Program-made: the position numbers and the translations under genes
Notes under the pieces: model-generated
What the model saw: the letters and a program-made list of their open reading frames with translations, nothing else
What the model was told of the DNA's origin: nothing
Databases searched by the model: none
Source: Pseudopedobacter beijingensis
GTDB taxonomy: Bacteria > Bacteroidota > Bacteroidia > Sphingobacteriales > Sphingobacteriaceae
Assembly: GCF_042678145.1 (NCBI RefSeq)
Contig: NZ_JBHUDG010000003.1
Location: forward strand, 248,001 to 312,000
Reading direction: 5' to 3'
Length of the DNA stretch: 64,000 nucleotides
In this document: piece after piece, positions 1 through 7,815 of the stretch
Layout of the letters: the number at the start of each line of letters is the position of its first letter
Numbering within the stretch: position 1 is the stretch's first letter

Positions 1-1
1 C

Positions 2-523
2 GGGTTAATAGAAAAACTACAATCCATCTCTCCGGTTTACGATGTACTGGTATTTAATGCAGGTATTACAGACCGATCTCCTTTTTTTGAAGCTGATGAC
101 CAGAACATCATTAACGTATTCAATTGTAACCTCTTGTTTCCTATACTGTTTATGAACCAGGCTAAACCTTTATTAAAAACAGGGGGAAACATTATATTAA
201 TAGGTTCTATGTTGGCTGTATACCCACATGCAACATCTATTCCTTACGGAGTATCTAAAAGTGGAATAAACGCCCTTACCAAAAATATGGTAAAGGTTTT
301 CCAACCCATGGGCATCAGAATTAACTGTATTAACCCGGGCTATATTGATACCGACTGGCAAAAGGCAAAAAAACACGAGGTTAGAGAAGCCATTAAACCG
401 GGTATTGCCCTAAACCGATTTGGAGAACCTGAAGAGGTTGCTAAACTAGCCATGCATATTCTGGAAAACGAATACCTGAATGGTTCTATTTTGCAAATAG
501 ACGGTGGTTATTCATTTAAATAA
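2..523 (+). CDS. SDR family oxidoreductase, 5' end outside window
   Basis: C-terminal part (173 codons visible) of a short-chain dehydrogenase/reductase. The frame is open from base 2, so the true start lies before the window; a TTG at 134 is inside the domain and is not the start. Visible are the NAG motif (VLVFNAGIT, visible residues 15-23), the catalytic Ser in IGSMLAV, the YGVSK pair (visible Tyr82/Lys86) and the typical SDR ending with IDGGYSFK. The Rossmann glycine motif is not in view. SDRs of this kind reduce or oxidise small carbonyl/alcohol substrates with NAD(P)H in the cytoplasm; the substrate cannot be read from the sequence. Its stop abuts the stop of the convergent MscS gene with no gap. 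Confidence 0.9.
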   Translation, partial: GLIEKLQSISPVYDVLVFNAGITDRSPFFEADDQNIINVFNCNLLFPILFMNQAKPLLKTGGNIILIGSMLAVYPHATSIPYGVSKSGINALTKNMVKVFQPMGIRINCINPGYIDTDWQKAKKHEVREAIKPGIALNRFGEPEEVAKLAMHILENEYLNGSILQIDGGYSFK

Positions 524-1819
524 TCAGGCATTTATTTTAGACAACATACTCCTAAAATCACTGGAGGCAGGTGATTCAAACACTTCCAGATCAAAATAAC
601 TTACAGCTGCGAAAATATGGTCGAATATATCGGCCATAATGTTTTCGTAGTTCTTCCATTTTACATCATTGGTAAAAGTGTAAATTTCTAAGGGCAAGCC
701 ATCGTCTTGCGGTTCCAGTTGTCGTACAATCATGGTCATACCTGTATGCAGGTTGGGATTGCTTTTAAGGTATTCATCAATATACACTCTAAACACACCA
801 ATATTAGTCAGATTTCTCCCATTAATCAAAACAGACCGATCGATATTTCTCTCCGAATTATTCTGTTCTATTTCCGTTTTCTTAGTGTTCAGATAATCGC
901 TGATTAATGACACCTTCTTTAAACGATGAATATCTTCATCAGAAAGGTATTTAATAGTGGATATTTTTATTCTTATCGCTCTTTTTATTCTTCTTCCACC
1001 GGCACTCGTCATCCCTCTCCAGTTTTTAAAAGAGTCGGATATAAGGTTGTAAGTAGGAATAGTGGTAATGGTCTTATCAAAGTTTTGCACTTTTACCGTA
1101 GTCAGCGAAATTTCTATAACGTCGCCATCTGCTCCGTATTTATCCATTGTAATCCAATCACCAATACGTACCATATCATTAATGGTTACTTGTATACTGG
1201 CCACAAAACCCAATATGGTATCTTTAAAAACCAATATAAGTATAGCAGAAGCAGCTCCTAAAGTGGTAAAAAAAGCAAGAACGGAACGTCCTGTAAGGGT
1301 TGTAAAAATTAATAGTCCCGCTACAAAATACAGAACTATAACCATTACCTGCACATAGCTATCTATAGGCTTATCTTTAAAGGAGTCTTTGGTTTTCAGA
1401 TAATCCCTTATCGACCTCAATACCGATCTGAATATATATATTCCCAAAACAATGGTATAAATATCCAGCAGCGTATTAACAGCAGGTATAACCTGAGTAA
1501 AATCGTAGAATATTAGGGGGACCAAACTAATCACTATATTGAGTGGTATTATTCTGGCAATCTGATCGGGAAGTTTATGTTCAAGTAAAAAATCATCAAA
1601 TTTTGTACTTGTTTTAGAAATCAGGTTTTTAAATACTTTGATCAGTATCTTTTGGCCTAAACGATAGGTTATCCAAACTACGAGCACTAATACCACCAAA
1701 AACACAAACAATTTCAGATAAGAAATTATCTGATTTTCTACCCCAATCTTTTCGATTATATTTTCTAACCATTCATGAACAGTCGAGATAAAATCTTTTT
1801 CTTTTACACTTGTTATCAT
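524..1819 (-). CDS. MscS-family mechanosensitive channel, YbdG-like
   Basis: 431-residue inner-membrane protein. About five hydrophobic segments (near residues 28-50, 90-107, 115-133, 150-172 and 178-200) are followed by the MscS pore/beta-domain signature (LGAASAILILVFKDTILGF, then RIGDWITM and IPTYNLI). The inserted stretch after the beta domain (FKNWRGMTSAGGRRIKR) and the overall length are like E. coli YbdG, the miniconductance branch, rather than the ~286-residue MscS. Family members open on membrane tension and release osmolytes on hypo-osmotic shock. It stands alone, convergent with the SDR gene. ATG start; the following frame has a strong hydrophobic N-terminus, supporting it. Confidence 0.88.
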   Translation of the reverse strand: MITSVKEKDFISTVHEWLENIIEKIGVENQIISYLKLFVFLVVLVLVVWITYRLGQKILIKVFKNLISKTSTKFDDFLLEHKLPDQIARIIPLNIVISLVPLIFYDFTQVIPAVNTLLDIYTIVLGIYIFRSVLRSIRDYLKTKDSFKDKPIDSYVQVMVIVLYFVAGLLIFTTLTGRSVLAFFTTLGAASAILILVFKDTILGFVASIQVTINDMVRIGDWITMDKYGADGDVIEISLTTVKVQNFDKTITTIPTYNLISDSFKNWRGMTSAGGRRIKRAIRIKISTIKYLSDEDIHRLKKVSLISDYLNTKKTEIEQNNSERNIDRSVLINGRNLTNIGVFRVYIDEYLKSNPNLHTGMTMIVRQLEPQDDGLPLEIYTFTNDVKWKNYENIMADIFDHIFAAVSYFDLEVFESPASSDFRSMLSKINA

Positions 1820-1900
1820 CCTTAAATACTTTTTCTGACATGTTAAGCCGGTAATTTAATGATTTAGGATTAGAATACTTTAAAAACAGATAAGGTTTTT

Positions 1901-1946
1901 AAATAAAAGAGCCCATAGTTATTAAACTACAGGCTCTTTCATTTAT
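1901..1946 (-). terminator. intrinsic terminator of the 1964-2638 gene
   Basis: Inverted repeat with arms AAATAAAAGAGCC (1901-1913) and GGCTCTTTCATTTATT (1932-1946) just past the stop of the minus-strand barrel gene. Read on the minus strand it forms a GC-containing stem followed by a T-rich run. Confidence 0.75.
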
Positions 1947-1963
1947 TTTTTAATGTCTATTTC

Positions 1964-2638
1964 TTAGAAAACAAAACCGATACGAATTGCACCAATTACT
2001 CTAGGGTTAAGTTCGAATGAGCTTCCTGCAGATTTAATATCTGTTGAAACTCCATTATTATTAACTTTTTCTTTTCCTTCTTTAGTCCAAGTAAAACCAA
2101 GACCTGCTTCAGCACCTAAGAAAAGACGCTTTGCTATGTAATAGTCTGCACCGATAACACCACGTAAACCTAGATCAATAAAACCCGGACCTTTTCTCTC
2201 AAATTTTTCATTAGCTTGGTAAGCTCCACCTAATGTTACATCTTTTGTTTTAATTACTTCTTTACCTGTACCAAATAAAATATCAGCACCTACGTATGGA
2301 GATAAACGCTCTGTTCCTGCAAAATGTTTTTCAACTCCTAAGTTAATATTCAAAGAATTGTTTGAACGTTTAAATGTACCTTTTTCGTCGTTAGGTCCAT
2401 AAACATTATTAGTTTCTTGGTCAATTTCGGCACCAAAACCTACTCTGTAAGCTAAATTTTCTTTAGCGAAGTAACGAAAACGTAATAAAGCTCCGTCTTT
2501 AAAATTGAAATTTGTGTTGTTAATACCTCCATTTAAACCAAACTCAGTTGTTACATCACCTGCTTTAGGTTTAAAATCTTGCGCTTGTACTGTTGCAATC
2601 GAAGCACAAAGTGCTAATGCTAAAAACATTTTTTTCAT
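1964..2638 (-). CDS. outer membrane beta-barrel protein
   Basis: 224 residues. A Sec signal peptide (MKKMFLALALCASIATVQAQ) is followed by alternating polar/hydrophobic strands, Gly-rich turns and a terminal aromatic (IRIGFVF), the usual signature of a small outer-membrane beta barrel (OMP_b-brl/porin-like clan). Phrases such as LSPYVGADILFGTG and KRLFLGAEAGLGFTW are typical. Function beyond being a barrel cannot be assigned. Its neighbour at 2821-3423 is a second, shorter barrel on the same strand, but a strong terminator lies between them, so they are probably transcribed separately. Confidence 0.85.
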   Translation of the reverse strand: MKKMFLALALCASIATVQAQDFKPKAGDVTTEFGLNGGINNTNFNFKDGALLRFRYFAKENLAYRVGFGAEIDQETNNVYGPNDEKGTFKRSNNSLNINLGVEKHFAGTERLSPYVGADILFGTGKEVIKTKDVTLGGAYQANEKFERKGPGFIDLGLRGVIGADYYIAKRLFLGAEAGLGFTWTKEGKEKVNNNGVSTDIKSAGSSFELNPRVIGAIRIGFVF

Positions 2639-2761
2639 AGTTCTCTATTTTAAAAATATAATAATTGATTCGGGCGCAAAAGTATTTTTTAAAACGACCA
2701 AATATGTCACAAAAATGTCATTACACTTAAAATAGAATAATTTTAAATAAGAAGTAAAAAC

Positions 2762-2792
2762 AAAAAAGCCAGCAGTAAATTATACTGCTGGC
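2762..2792 (-). terminator. intrinsic terminator of the 2821-3423 gene
   Basis: Perfect 10-bp stem GCCAGCAGTA (2768-2777) / TACTGCTGGC (2783-2792) with loop AATTA. On the minus strand it is followed by a run of six T (2762-2767). This is a textbook Rho-independent terminator just downstream of the barrel gene. Confidence 0.9.
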
Positions 2793-2820
2793 CCTCAAAG
2801 CATTGCAAATAAATAAAATC

Positions 2821-3423
2821 TTAGAAGTGGAACTGTACACCTAATTTAGGAGCAAAAGCATCAGCATTTAAGCCAAAACTGTTAGTTTTAAGTTTTGCAC
2901 CTGTTGCCTCGTCTTTAAGCTGTTTGTTATCGTAACTTAATCCTGCTACAGAAAACTCAATTCCTATTCTTTTTGTTGGAAAGAAAGCAAAACCCGGAGC
3001 TACATTAACACCTATATTAGTGGCAGTACCTAGTTTAGCACCAGTATCTCCATTAGCATCTACAAATTTGGCAGTACCAAATTCCATTGGAACTGATAAT
3101 TGTCCGTAAAATTTAAATTGGTCTGAAAGGTTAACATAATAACGACCAAATGGTGCTACCACAAATGCTTCGCCTTGTTCTTTCAATGTTACCGATTTAG
3201 CATATTTGTAACCAACTCCGGTACCAATTGCGATGTTATCATTTAAAAAATAACCAATATTAGGAACTACGTTAAAATCAACATCTGATTTTGATGCTCC
3301 ATCCACTTTACTGGTGTTAAAGCCTACACTACCACCTAAAATAAAGTTTCCTTTTTCTGTTTGAGCCTGAGTTGTAAAAGCCAAGCCACTTAATACTGCG
3401 ATTGATAATAATAACTTTTTCAT
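2821..3423 (-). CDS. outer membrane beta-barrel protein
   Basis: 200 residues with signal peptide MKKLLLSIAVLSGLAFTTQAQ, then an eight-strand-like pattern (NFILGGSVGFN, VVPNIGYFLNDNIAIGTGVGY, FVVAPFGRYYVNLSDQFKFYGQL) ending in VQFHF with a terminal Phe. This is the common Bacteroidota small OMP barrel (OMP_b-brl family). No specific ligand or enzyme motif is visible. It is distantly similar in layout to the neighbour at 1964-2638 but is not an obvious duplicate. ATG start; own terminator at 2762-2792. Confidence 0.85.
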   Translation of the reverse strand: MKKLLLSIAVLSGLAFTTQAQTEKGNFILGGSVGFNTSKVDGASKSDVDFNVVPNIGYFLNDNIAIGTGVGYKYAKSVTLKEQGEAFVVAPFGRYYVNLSDQFKFYGQLSVPMEFGTAKFVDANGDTGAKLGTATNIGVNVAPGFAFFPTKRIGIEFSVAGLSYDNKQLKDEATGAKLKTNSFGLNADAFAPKLGVQFHF

Positions 3424-3692
3424 ATCTAATTATATTTTAATTTTTAAATCGGGTCTATTTGACCTTCTGACTATTCGACAAATATAGTCAGAAATTCCAC
3501 AATGCAAAAGTTTTAAAATCACAAAAAAAGAGTTGATTTTGTAACACACTGATCTACAATCCATATGACTGATGATTGACTTTCATTTTACGAAATAATG
3601 ACAGGCTGAGAGTCTGTGGGGCTAAAAAAATTCATCATTATTTAATAAACATTCGTTATATTTAGATTTAAATCACCAAAAAGTCGAGTAAA

Positions 3693-4292
3693 ATGGCAGG
3701 ATTAGACATCAAGGATGATAGTTTAAACTGCGAGATTCTTCATGCTGCTAAAAATCTATTTTCCAGATTCGGTCTAAAAAAGACCACAATGGACGACGTA
3801 GCCAAGGCTGTAGGTAAAGGAAAAAGCACTTTATACTATTATTATCCTGGCAAAACAGAGCTATTTGAAGCCGTTATCCGCGAAGAAATGGAAAATGCAG
3901 TAAAGCAGGTAAGACTCGCTGTTAATCATGAGACAGAAGCTAAAAAAAAATTCGAGGCTTATCTGGTTTCCAGACTAAAGTTAAGAGAAAGATATAACAA
4001 CCTAAGCTGTGTTGTTTTTGACGAGGTTTTTGACAATCTGAGAGAAATACTCAGACTGAAGAAAGAGTTTGAATCCACTCATATCGAATTTATCAAAGAA
4101 ATTATCAAAAGTGGTATGCAAGCCGGTGATTTCAAGAAAATGACAGAAGAGGAGGTTGATTTTTTCGCCAACTGGACAAACGCTGCTTTTAACGGATTAG
4201 AAACTCCCAGTCAGAATTCTTTATATCTTATAGAATCTGAAGAATCATGCAAGCGATTGGCACATGTGATACTTTCGGGCATCAACAAATAA
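3693..4292 (+). CDS. TetR/AcrR family transcriptional regulator
   Basis: 199 residues. The N-terminal HTH is clear (ILHAAKNLFSRFGLKKTTMDDVAKAVGKGKSTLYYYYPGK split around residues 15-58, with the recognition helix in GKSTLYYYY). The rest is a helical ligand-binding/dimerisation domain with no recognisable ligand. Such proteins repress genes and release DNA when a small molecule binds. It is 58 bp upstream of dnaG in the same direction but is unlikely to regulate it; the divergent barrel gene at 2821-3423 shares the 269-bp upstream region and is the better candidate target, by position only. Confidence 0.88.
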   Translation: MAGLDIKDDSLNCEILHAAKNLFSRFGLKKTTMDDVAKAVGKGKSTLYYYYPGKTELFEAVIREEMENAVKQVRLAVNHETEAKKKFEAYLVSRLKLRERYNNLSCVVFDEVFDNLREILRLKKEFESTHIEFIKEIIKSGMQAGDFKKMTEEEVDFFANWTNAAFNGLETPSQNSLYLIESEESCKRLAHVILSGINK

Positions 4293-4349
4293 GTGTCTAA
4301 AATTTTCTTTCCTGCTAACGTTTAATTTCTGCAATTTTGCTTTTATCGT

Positions 4350-6308
4350 ATGATAAAGAAAGAATCTGTTGAACGCATTTTAGAGACAGCCAGAATAGAG
4401 GAAGTGGTTGGGGACTTTGTACACCTTAGAAAAAGAGGTACAAGTATGATAGGCTTGTGTCCTTTCCACGGAGAAAAAACACCTTCTTTTCACGTTTCAC
4501 CTGCAAAGGGGATTTATAAGTGCTTTGGTTGCGGTGAGGGTGGCGATTCGCTTCAATTTATCATGAGCCACGAAAAATATTCGTACCCGGAAGCACTCCG
4601 GTATCTGGCTCAGAAATATAATATTGAAGTAGAAGAAACCGAAGTTTCTGACGAGTACAAAGCAGAAGCAGATAAACGCGAGAGTTTATATATCACTTCT
4701 ACTTTTGCCGCAAAGTTTTTCGAAAACAATTTGTGGAATACTGACGAAGGCCGCTCCATTGGTTTAAGTTATTTCAAAGAAAGAGGCTTTAGAGAAGATA
4801 CACTCAAAAAGTTCGAGATAGGCTATTCGCCCGAAGAATGGACAGCTTTACATGACGCCGCAATTGCCGAAGGCCATAAACCGGAATTTTTGGAAGAAAC
4901 CGGATTGGTTATCAAAAACGATAAAGGCAGTGTTTACGATCGCTTCCGTACACGAGTAATTTTCCCTATCCACAATTTCACAGGGCGTATTATTGGTTTT
5001 GGAGGACGTACCTTAAAAAGCGATAAAAAAATACCGAAATATGTAAACTCGCCTGAAAGTGAAATATACCATAAATCAAAAGTCCTTTATGGTCTTTACC
5101 ATGCAAAAAAAGCCATAAGAGACCGCGATAATTGTTTTTTGGTAGAAGGATATGCCGATGTAATGGCTGTTCACCAGGCTGGAGTTGAGAATGTTGTAGC
5201 CTCTTCCGGAACTTCGCTAACAACAGAACAGATAAAACTGATTGGTCGGTTTACCAAAAACGTAACTATTTTATACGATGGTGATGCCGCTGGTATTAAA
5301 GCATCGTTAAGAGGTTTGGATATGATTCTGGAAGAAGGCATGAACGTAAAAGTTGTGCTTTTCCCCGATGGTCACGATCCAGATTCTTATATACAGCAAC
5401 ACGGTGCTTCAGAGTTCAAAACTCACATTGAGCTAAAAACCAAAGACTTTATATTCTATAAAACCGAGATTTTACTGCAAGATGCGGGGAATGATCCTAT
5501 TAAAAAAGCGGGAATAATCAGGGATATCATAGAAAGTATTGCAAAAATACCCGATGCAATAAAAGCTTCGGTATATTTAAGAGAATGTAGCGGACTGCTG
5601 CAAATGGAAGAGCAGATTTTAATAGCCGAGCTGAATAAAATCCGCCTGTCCAAATCCAAAAAAGAAAACAATGCTCCCGGTAATAATTTTCAACCCGGTG
5701 GCGGTAACTTCCCTCCTCCCGATTTTTATCAGGATGGCCCTCCCCCCGATCTTTTCGATGACGACCGCAAACCGGTACAGGAAGATCTGAGCCAGGAGAA
5801 AGAAATAATAAGGGTTTTATTAAATTACGGTCACCTGTTAGTTACCTGGGACGAGATTACAGACACCTACATTGGCCCTTATATTGTCTCAAACCTAAGC
5901 GATGTCAGCTTTAACGAGCCTTCGCTAAAAAAGATATTTGAATACTATAAATCTCAGGTAGAATCTGGAAATCTTCCTTTAGAAAAAGATTTTCTGAAAC
6001 ATAGTGACCGGGATATTTCGGCTATGGCCATATCTCTTTTAACCAGTCCTTACAGCTTAAGTGAAAACTGGTATAATATGCATAATATCACCGTTAAGGA
6101 AGAATCAGACCACATGCGGTCAACAGTCATGAGTTCTATTTTCCACCTAAAAAAGAAGAAAGTAGTAGCTTTAATGGCCGATAAACAGCGTCAAATGCAG
6201 GTAGAAAAAAATGAAGACAACCTGATGATATTAATGAAAGAATATCTTGATTTAAAAGGTATCGAAAAGTACATTTCTAATTTTCTGGGTACTGTAATCT
6301 CTAAATAA
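4350..6308 (+). CDS. dnaG: DNA primase
   Basis: 652 residues. The zinc-binding CHC2 domain is complete: Cys37, His40, Cys58, Cys61 (CPFHGEKTPSFHVSP, then KCFGCGEGGD). The RNA polymerase/Toprim core follows, with the Toprim Glu in CFLVEGYADVMA and the Asp pair in ILYDGDAAGIKAS. After about residue 435 comes a Pro/Gly/Asp-rich linker (around NFPPPDFYQDGPPPDLFDDD) and a C-terminal helicase-binding region. It makes RNA primers on the lagging strand together with DnaB. The length fits Bacteroidota DnaG. ATG start; the stop is one base before the YraN ATG, so dnaG-YraN are likely co-transcribed. Confidence 0.97.
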   Translation: MIKKESVERILETARIEEVVGDFVHLRKRGTSMIGLCPFHGEKTPSFHVSPAKGIYKCFGCGEGGDSLQFIMSHEKYSYPEALRYLAQKYNIEVEETEVSDEYKAEADKRESLYITSTFAAKFFENNLWNTDEGRSIGLSYFKERGFREDTLKKFEIGYSPEEWTALHDAAIAEGHKPEFLEETGLVIKNDKGSVYDRFRTRVIFPIHNFTGRIIGFGGRTLKSDKKIPKYVNSPESEIYHKSKVLYGLYHAKKAIRDRDNCFLVEGYADVMAVHQAGVENVVASSGTSLTTEQIKLIGRFTKNVTILYDGDAAGIKASLRGLDMILEEGMNVKVVLFPDGHDPDSYIQQHGASEFKTHIELKTKDFIFYKTEILLQDAGNDPIKKAGIIRDIIESIAKIPDAIKASVYLRECSGLLQMEEQILIAELNKIRLSKSKKENNAPGNNFQPGGGNFPPPDFYQDGPPPDLFDDDRKPVQEDLSQEKEIIRVLLNYGHLLVTWDEITDTYIGPYIVSNLSDVSFNEPSLKKIFEYYKSQVESGNLPLEKDFLKHSDRDISAMAISLLTSPYSLSENWYNMHNITVKEESDHMRSTVMSSIFHLKKKKVVALMADKQRQMQVEKNEDNLMILMKEYLDLKGIEKYISNFLGTVISK

Positions 6309-6309
6309 C

Positions 6310-6678
6310 ATGGCAACATCTTCCAATCTTTTCGGAAAAACGGGCGAACAAATAGCCAAAAATCACCTCGAAAAGAACGGTTACGAAATACTTGAAGAAA
6401 ACTGGAGAACAGGCAGAGCAGAAATTGACCTGATAGCATATAAAAACAAAACTATTATATTTATAGAAGTTAAAACCAGATCGGGCACTTTCTTTGGTCA
6501 TCCTGAAGATTTTGTTAACAACAAAAAACAAAAGCTTTTTACAGATGCCGCAGAAGAATACCTTTACCAAACACAACATAAAGGCGAAATCAGGTTTGAT
6601 ATTATATCCATTATTTTGGATAAAGATGCTACAACCCCTAATTTAAAACATATTGAAGATGCATTCTGGAATTACTAA
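6310..6678 (+). CDS. YraN/UPF0102 family protein
   Basis: 122 residues, the usual size of the family. N-terminal GKTGEQIAKNHLEKNGYEIL and the nuclease-fold core AEIDLIAYKNKTIIFIEVKTR carry the D-(E)xK pattern of the endonuclease-like superfamily, suggesting a DNA-processing role; the true activity of YraN is unsettled. It starts one base after dnaG and its 3' end overlaps the next gene by 20 bases, so it sits in a tight three-gene unit. Confidence 0.9.
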   Translation: MATSSNLFGKTGEQIAKNHLEKNGYEILEENWRTGRAEIDLIAYKNKTIIFIEVKTRSGTFFGHPEDFVNNKKQKLFTDAAEEYLYQTQHKGEIRFDIISIILDKDATTPNLKHIEDAFWNY

Positions 6679-7729
6679 AACATTCAAAAAATTGAATTAC
6701 ATTATACTTATTGCATTGGCTACTATAGGCTCCGTTTCTTGTAAAGACAAGAAAAAGAACAAACAATACGACGAGTTATACCCACAAAACGGAAGCTCTT
6801 TTAAATTGGGCGAAAACATTCCCATGCGTTTCGTAACAGAAGAAACTCCTGACTCTGTACAGTTTTATATGGACGATACGTTTTTGCTAAGCCAGAAAGA
6901 TACCTCCACACTGTCTATAGCTACTGATAAATGGTCTGTGGGTAACCGAACAATAACAGCAAAAATATTCCGTAAAGGAGCTTCTACAGAAATCAGCTCT
7001 AACATTTTACTTTTATCTACAAAAATTCCGGTACAATACGGCTATCAGATAGTCAAAACCTATCAGCATGATGTAAGTTCATATACACAGGGACTCGAGT
7101 TTCACGATGGAATCTTTTACGAAAGTGACGGGGAATACGGCGGTTCAAGCATCAGAAGAGTTGCCCAGGATGGAAAAGTATTGAAACAGGTAAACCTTGA
7201 CAAAAAGTATTTTGCAGAGGGAATGACTGTGGTGGGTAACAAAATCCTTATGCTTACCTATCGTGAAAAGGTGATGTTCGAATACGACAAAAACACACTG
7301 GAACTATTAAAAACTTATCCTTACAACCATGCCGACGAAGGCTGGGGCTTAGCTTTTGATGGTAAACAAACCATTTACAATTCTGATGGTACTAACCGCT
7401 TATTTAAATTAAACAAAAACACCTACCAACCAGAAGGTTTTGTTGAAGTTTACGACGATAAAGGTCCGGTTAACGAATTAAATGAACTGGAATGGATAGA
7501 CGGAAAAATATATGCCAATATTTATACTTCTGACCTGATTGCTATTATTAATCCCGAAAGTGGAGAAGTTGAAGCCTACATTAATTTAATGGGACTCAGG
7601 AAAGATGATGTTGAAGATGAATCTCAAGATGTACTCAATGGCATTGCCTGGGATGCTAAAGGAAAAAGGCTATTTGTTACAGGTAAAAAATGGCCCAGGC
7701 TTTACGAGATTACTTTAAAAGAGCACTAA
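6659..7729 (+). CDS. glutaminyl-peptide cyclotransferase, lipoprotein
   Basis: 356 residues from the ATG at 6659; a longer frame from TTG 6653 is less likely. An N-terminal lipoprotein signal ends in the lipobox GSVSC. After a short Ig-like region of about 110 residues comes the five-bladed propeller of plant/bacterial-type glutaminyl cyclases (YTQGLEFHDGIFYES near residue 150, FAEGMTVVGNKILMLTYRE, DEGWGLAFDGK, NELNELEWIDGKIYANIY, NGIAWD). These enzymes convert N-terminal Gln to pyroglutamate, here probably in the periplasm on exported proteins. The start lies inside the end of the YraN gene (20-base overlap), implying translational coupling. Confidence 0.88.
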   Translation: MHSGITKTFKKLNYIILIALATIGSVSCKDKKKNKQYDELYPQNGSSFKLGENIPMRFVTEETPDSVQFYMDDTFLLSQKDTSTLSIATDKWSVGNRTITAKIFRKGASTEISSNILLLSTKIPVQYGYQIVKTYQHDVSSYTQGLEFHDGIFYESDGEYGGSSIRRVAQDGKVLKQVNLDKKYFAEGMTVVGNKILMLTYREKVMFEYDKNTLELLKTYPYNHADEGWGLAFDGKQTIYNSDGTNRLFKLNKNTYQPEGFVEVYDDKGPVNELNELEWIDGKIYANIYTSDLIAIINPESGEVEAYINLMGLRKDDVEDESQDVLNGIAWDAKGKRLFVTGKKWPRLYEITLKEH

Positions 7730-7786
7730 CCTTTCTCTGCTACAGCATTTTTACAAACTGCAATTAAATCTCTTTCTTTTTATAGA

Positions 7787-7794
7787 TATGTTTG
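7787..7794 (+). promoter_or_regulatory. possible -7 box of the M3 peptidase promoter
   Basis: TATGTTTG matches the Bacteroidota -7 consensus TAnnTTTG and lies 21 bases before the chosen ATG at 7816. No convincing -33 TTTG is visible at the right distance, so this is weak. Confidence 0.3.
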
Positions 7795-7815
7795 CGGTTA
7801 AAACCAAAGCTGAGC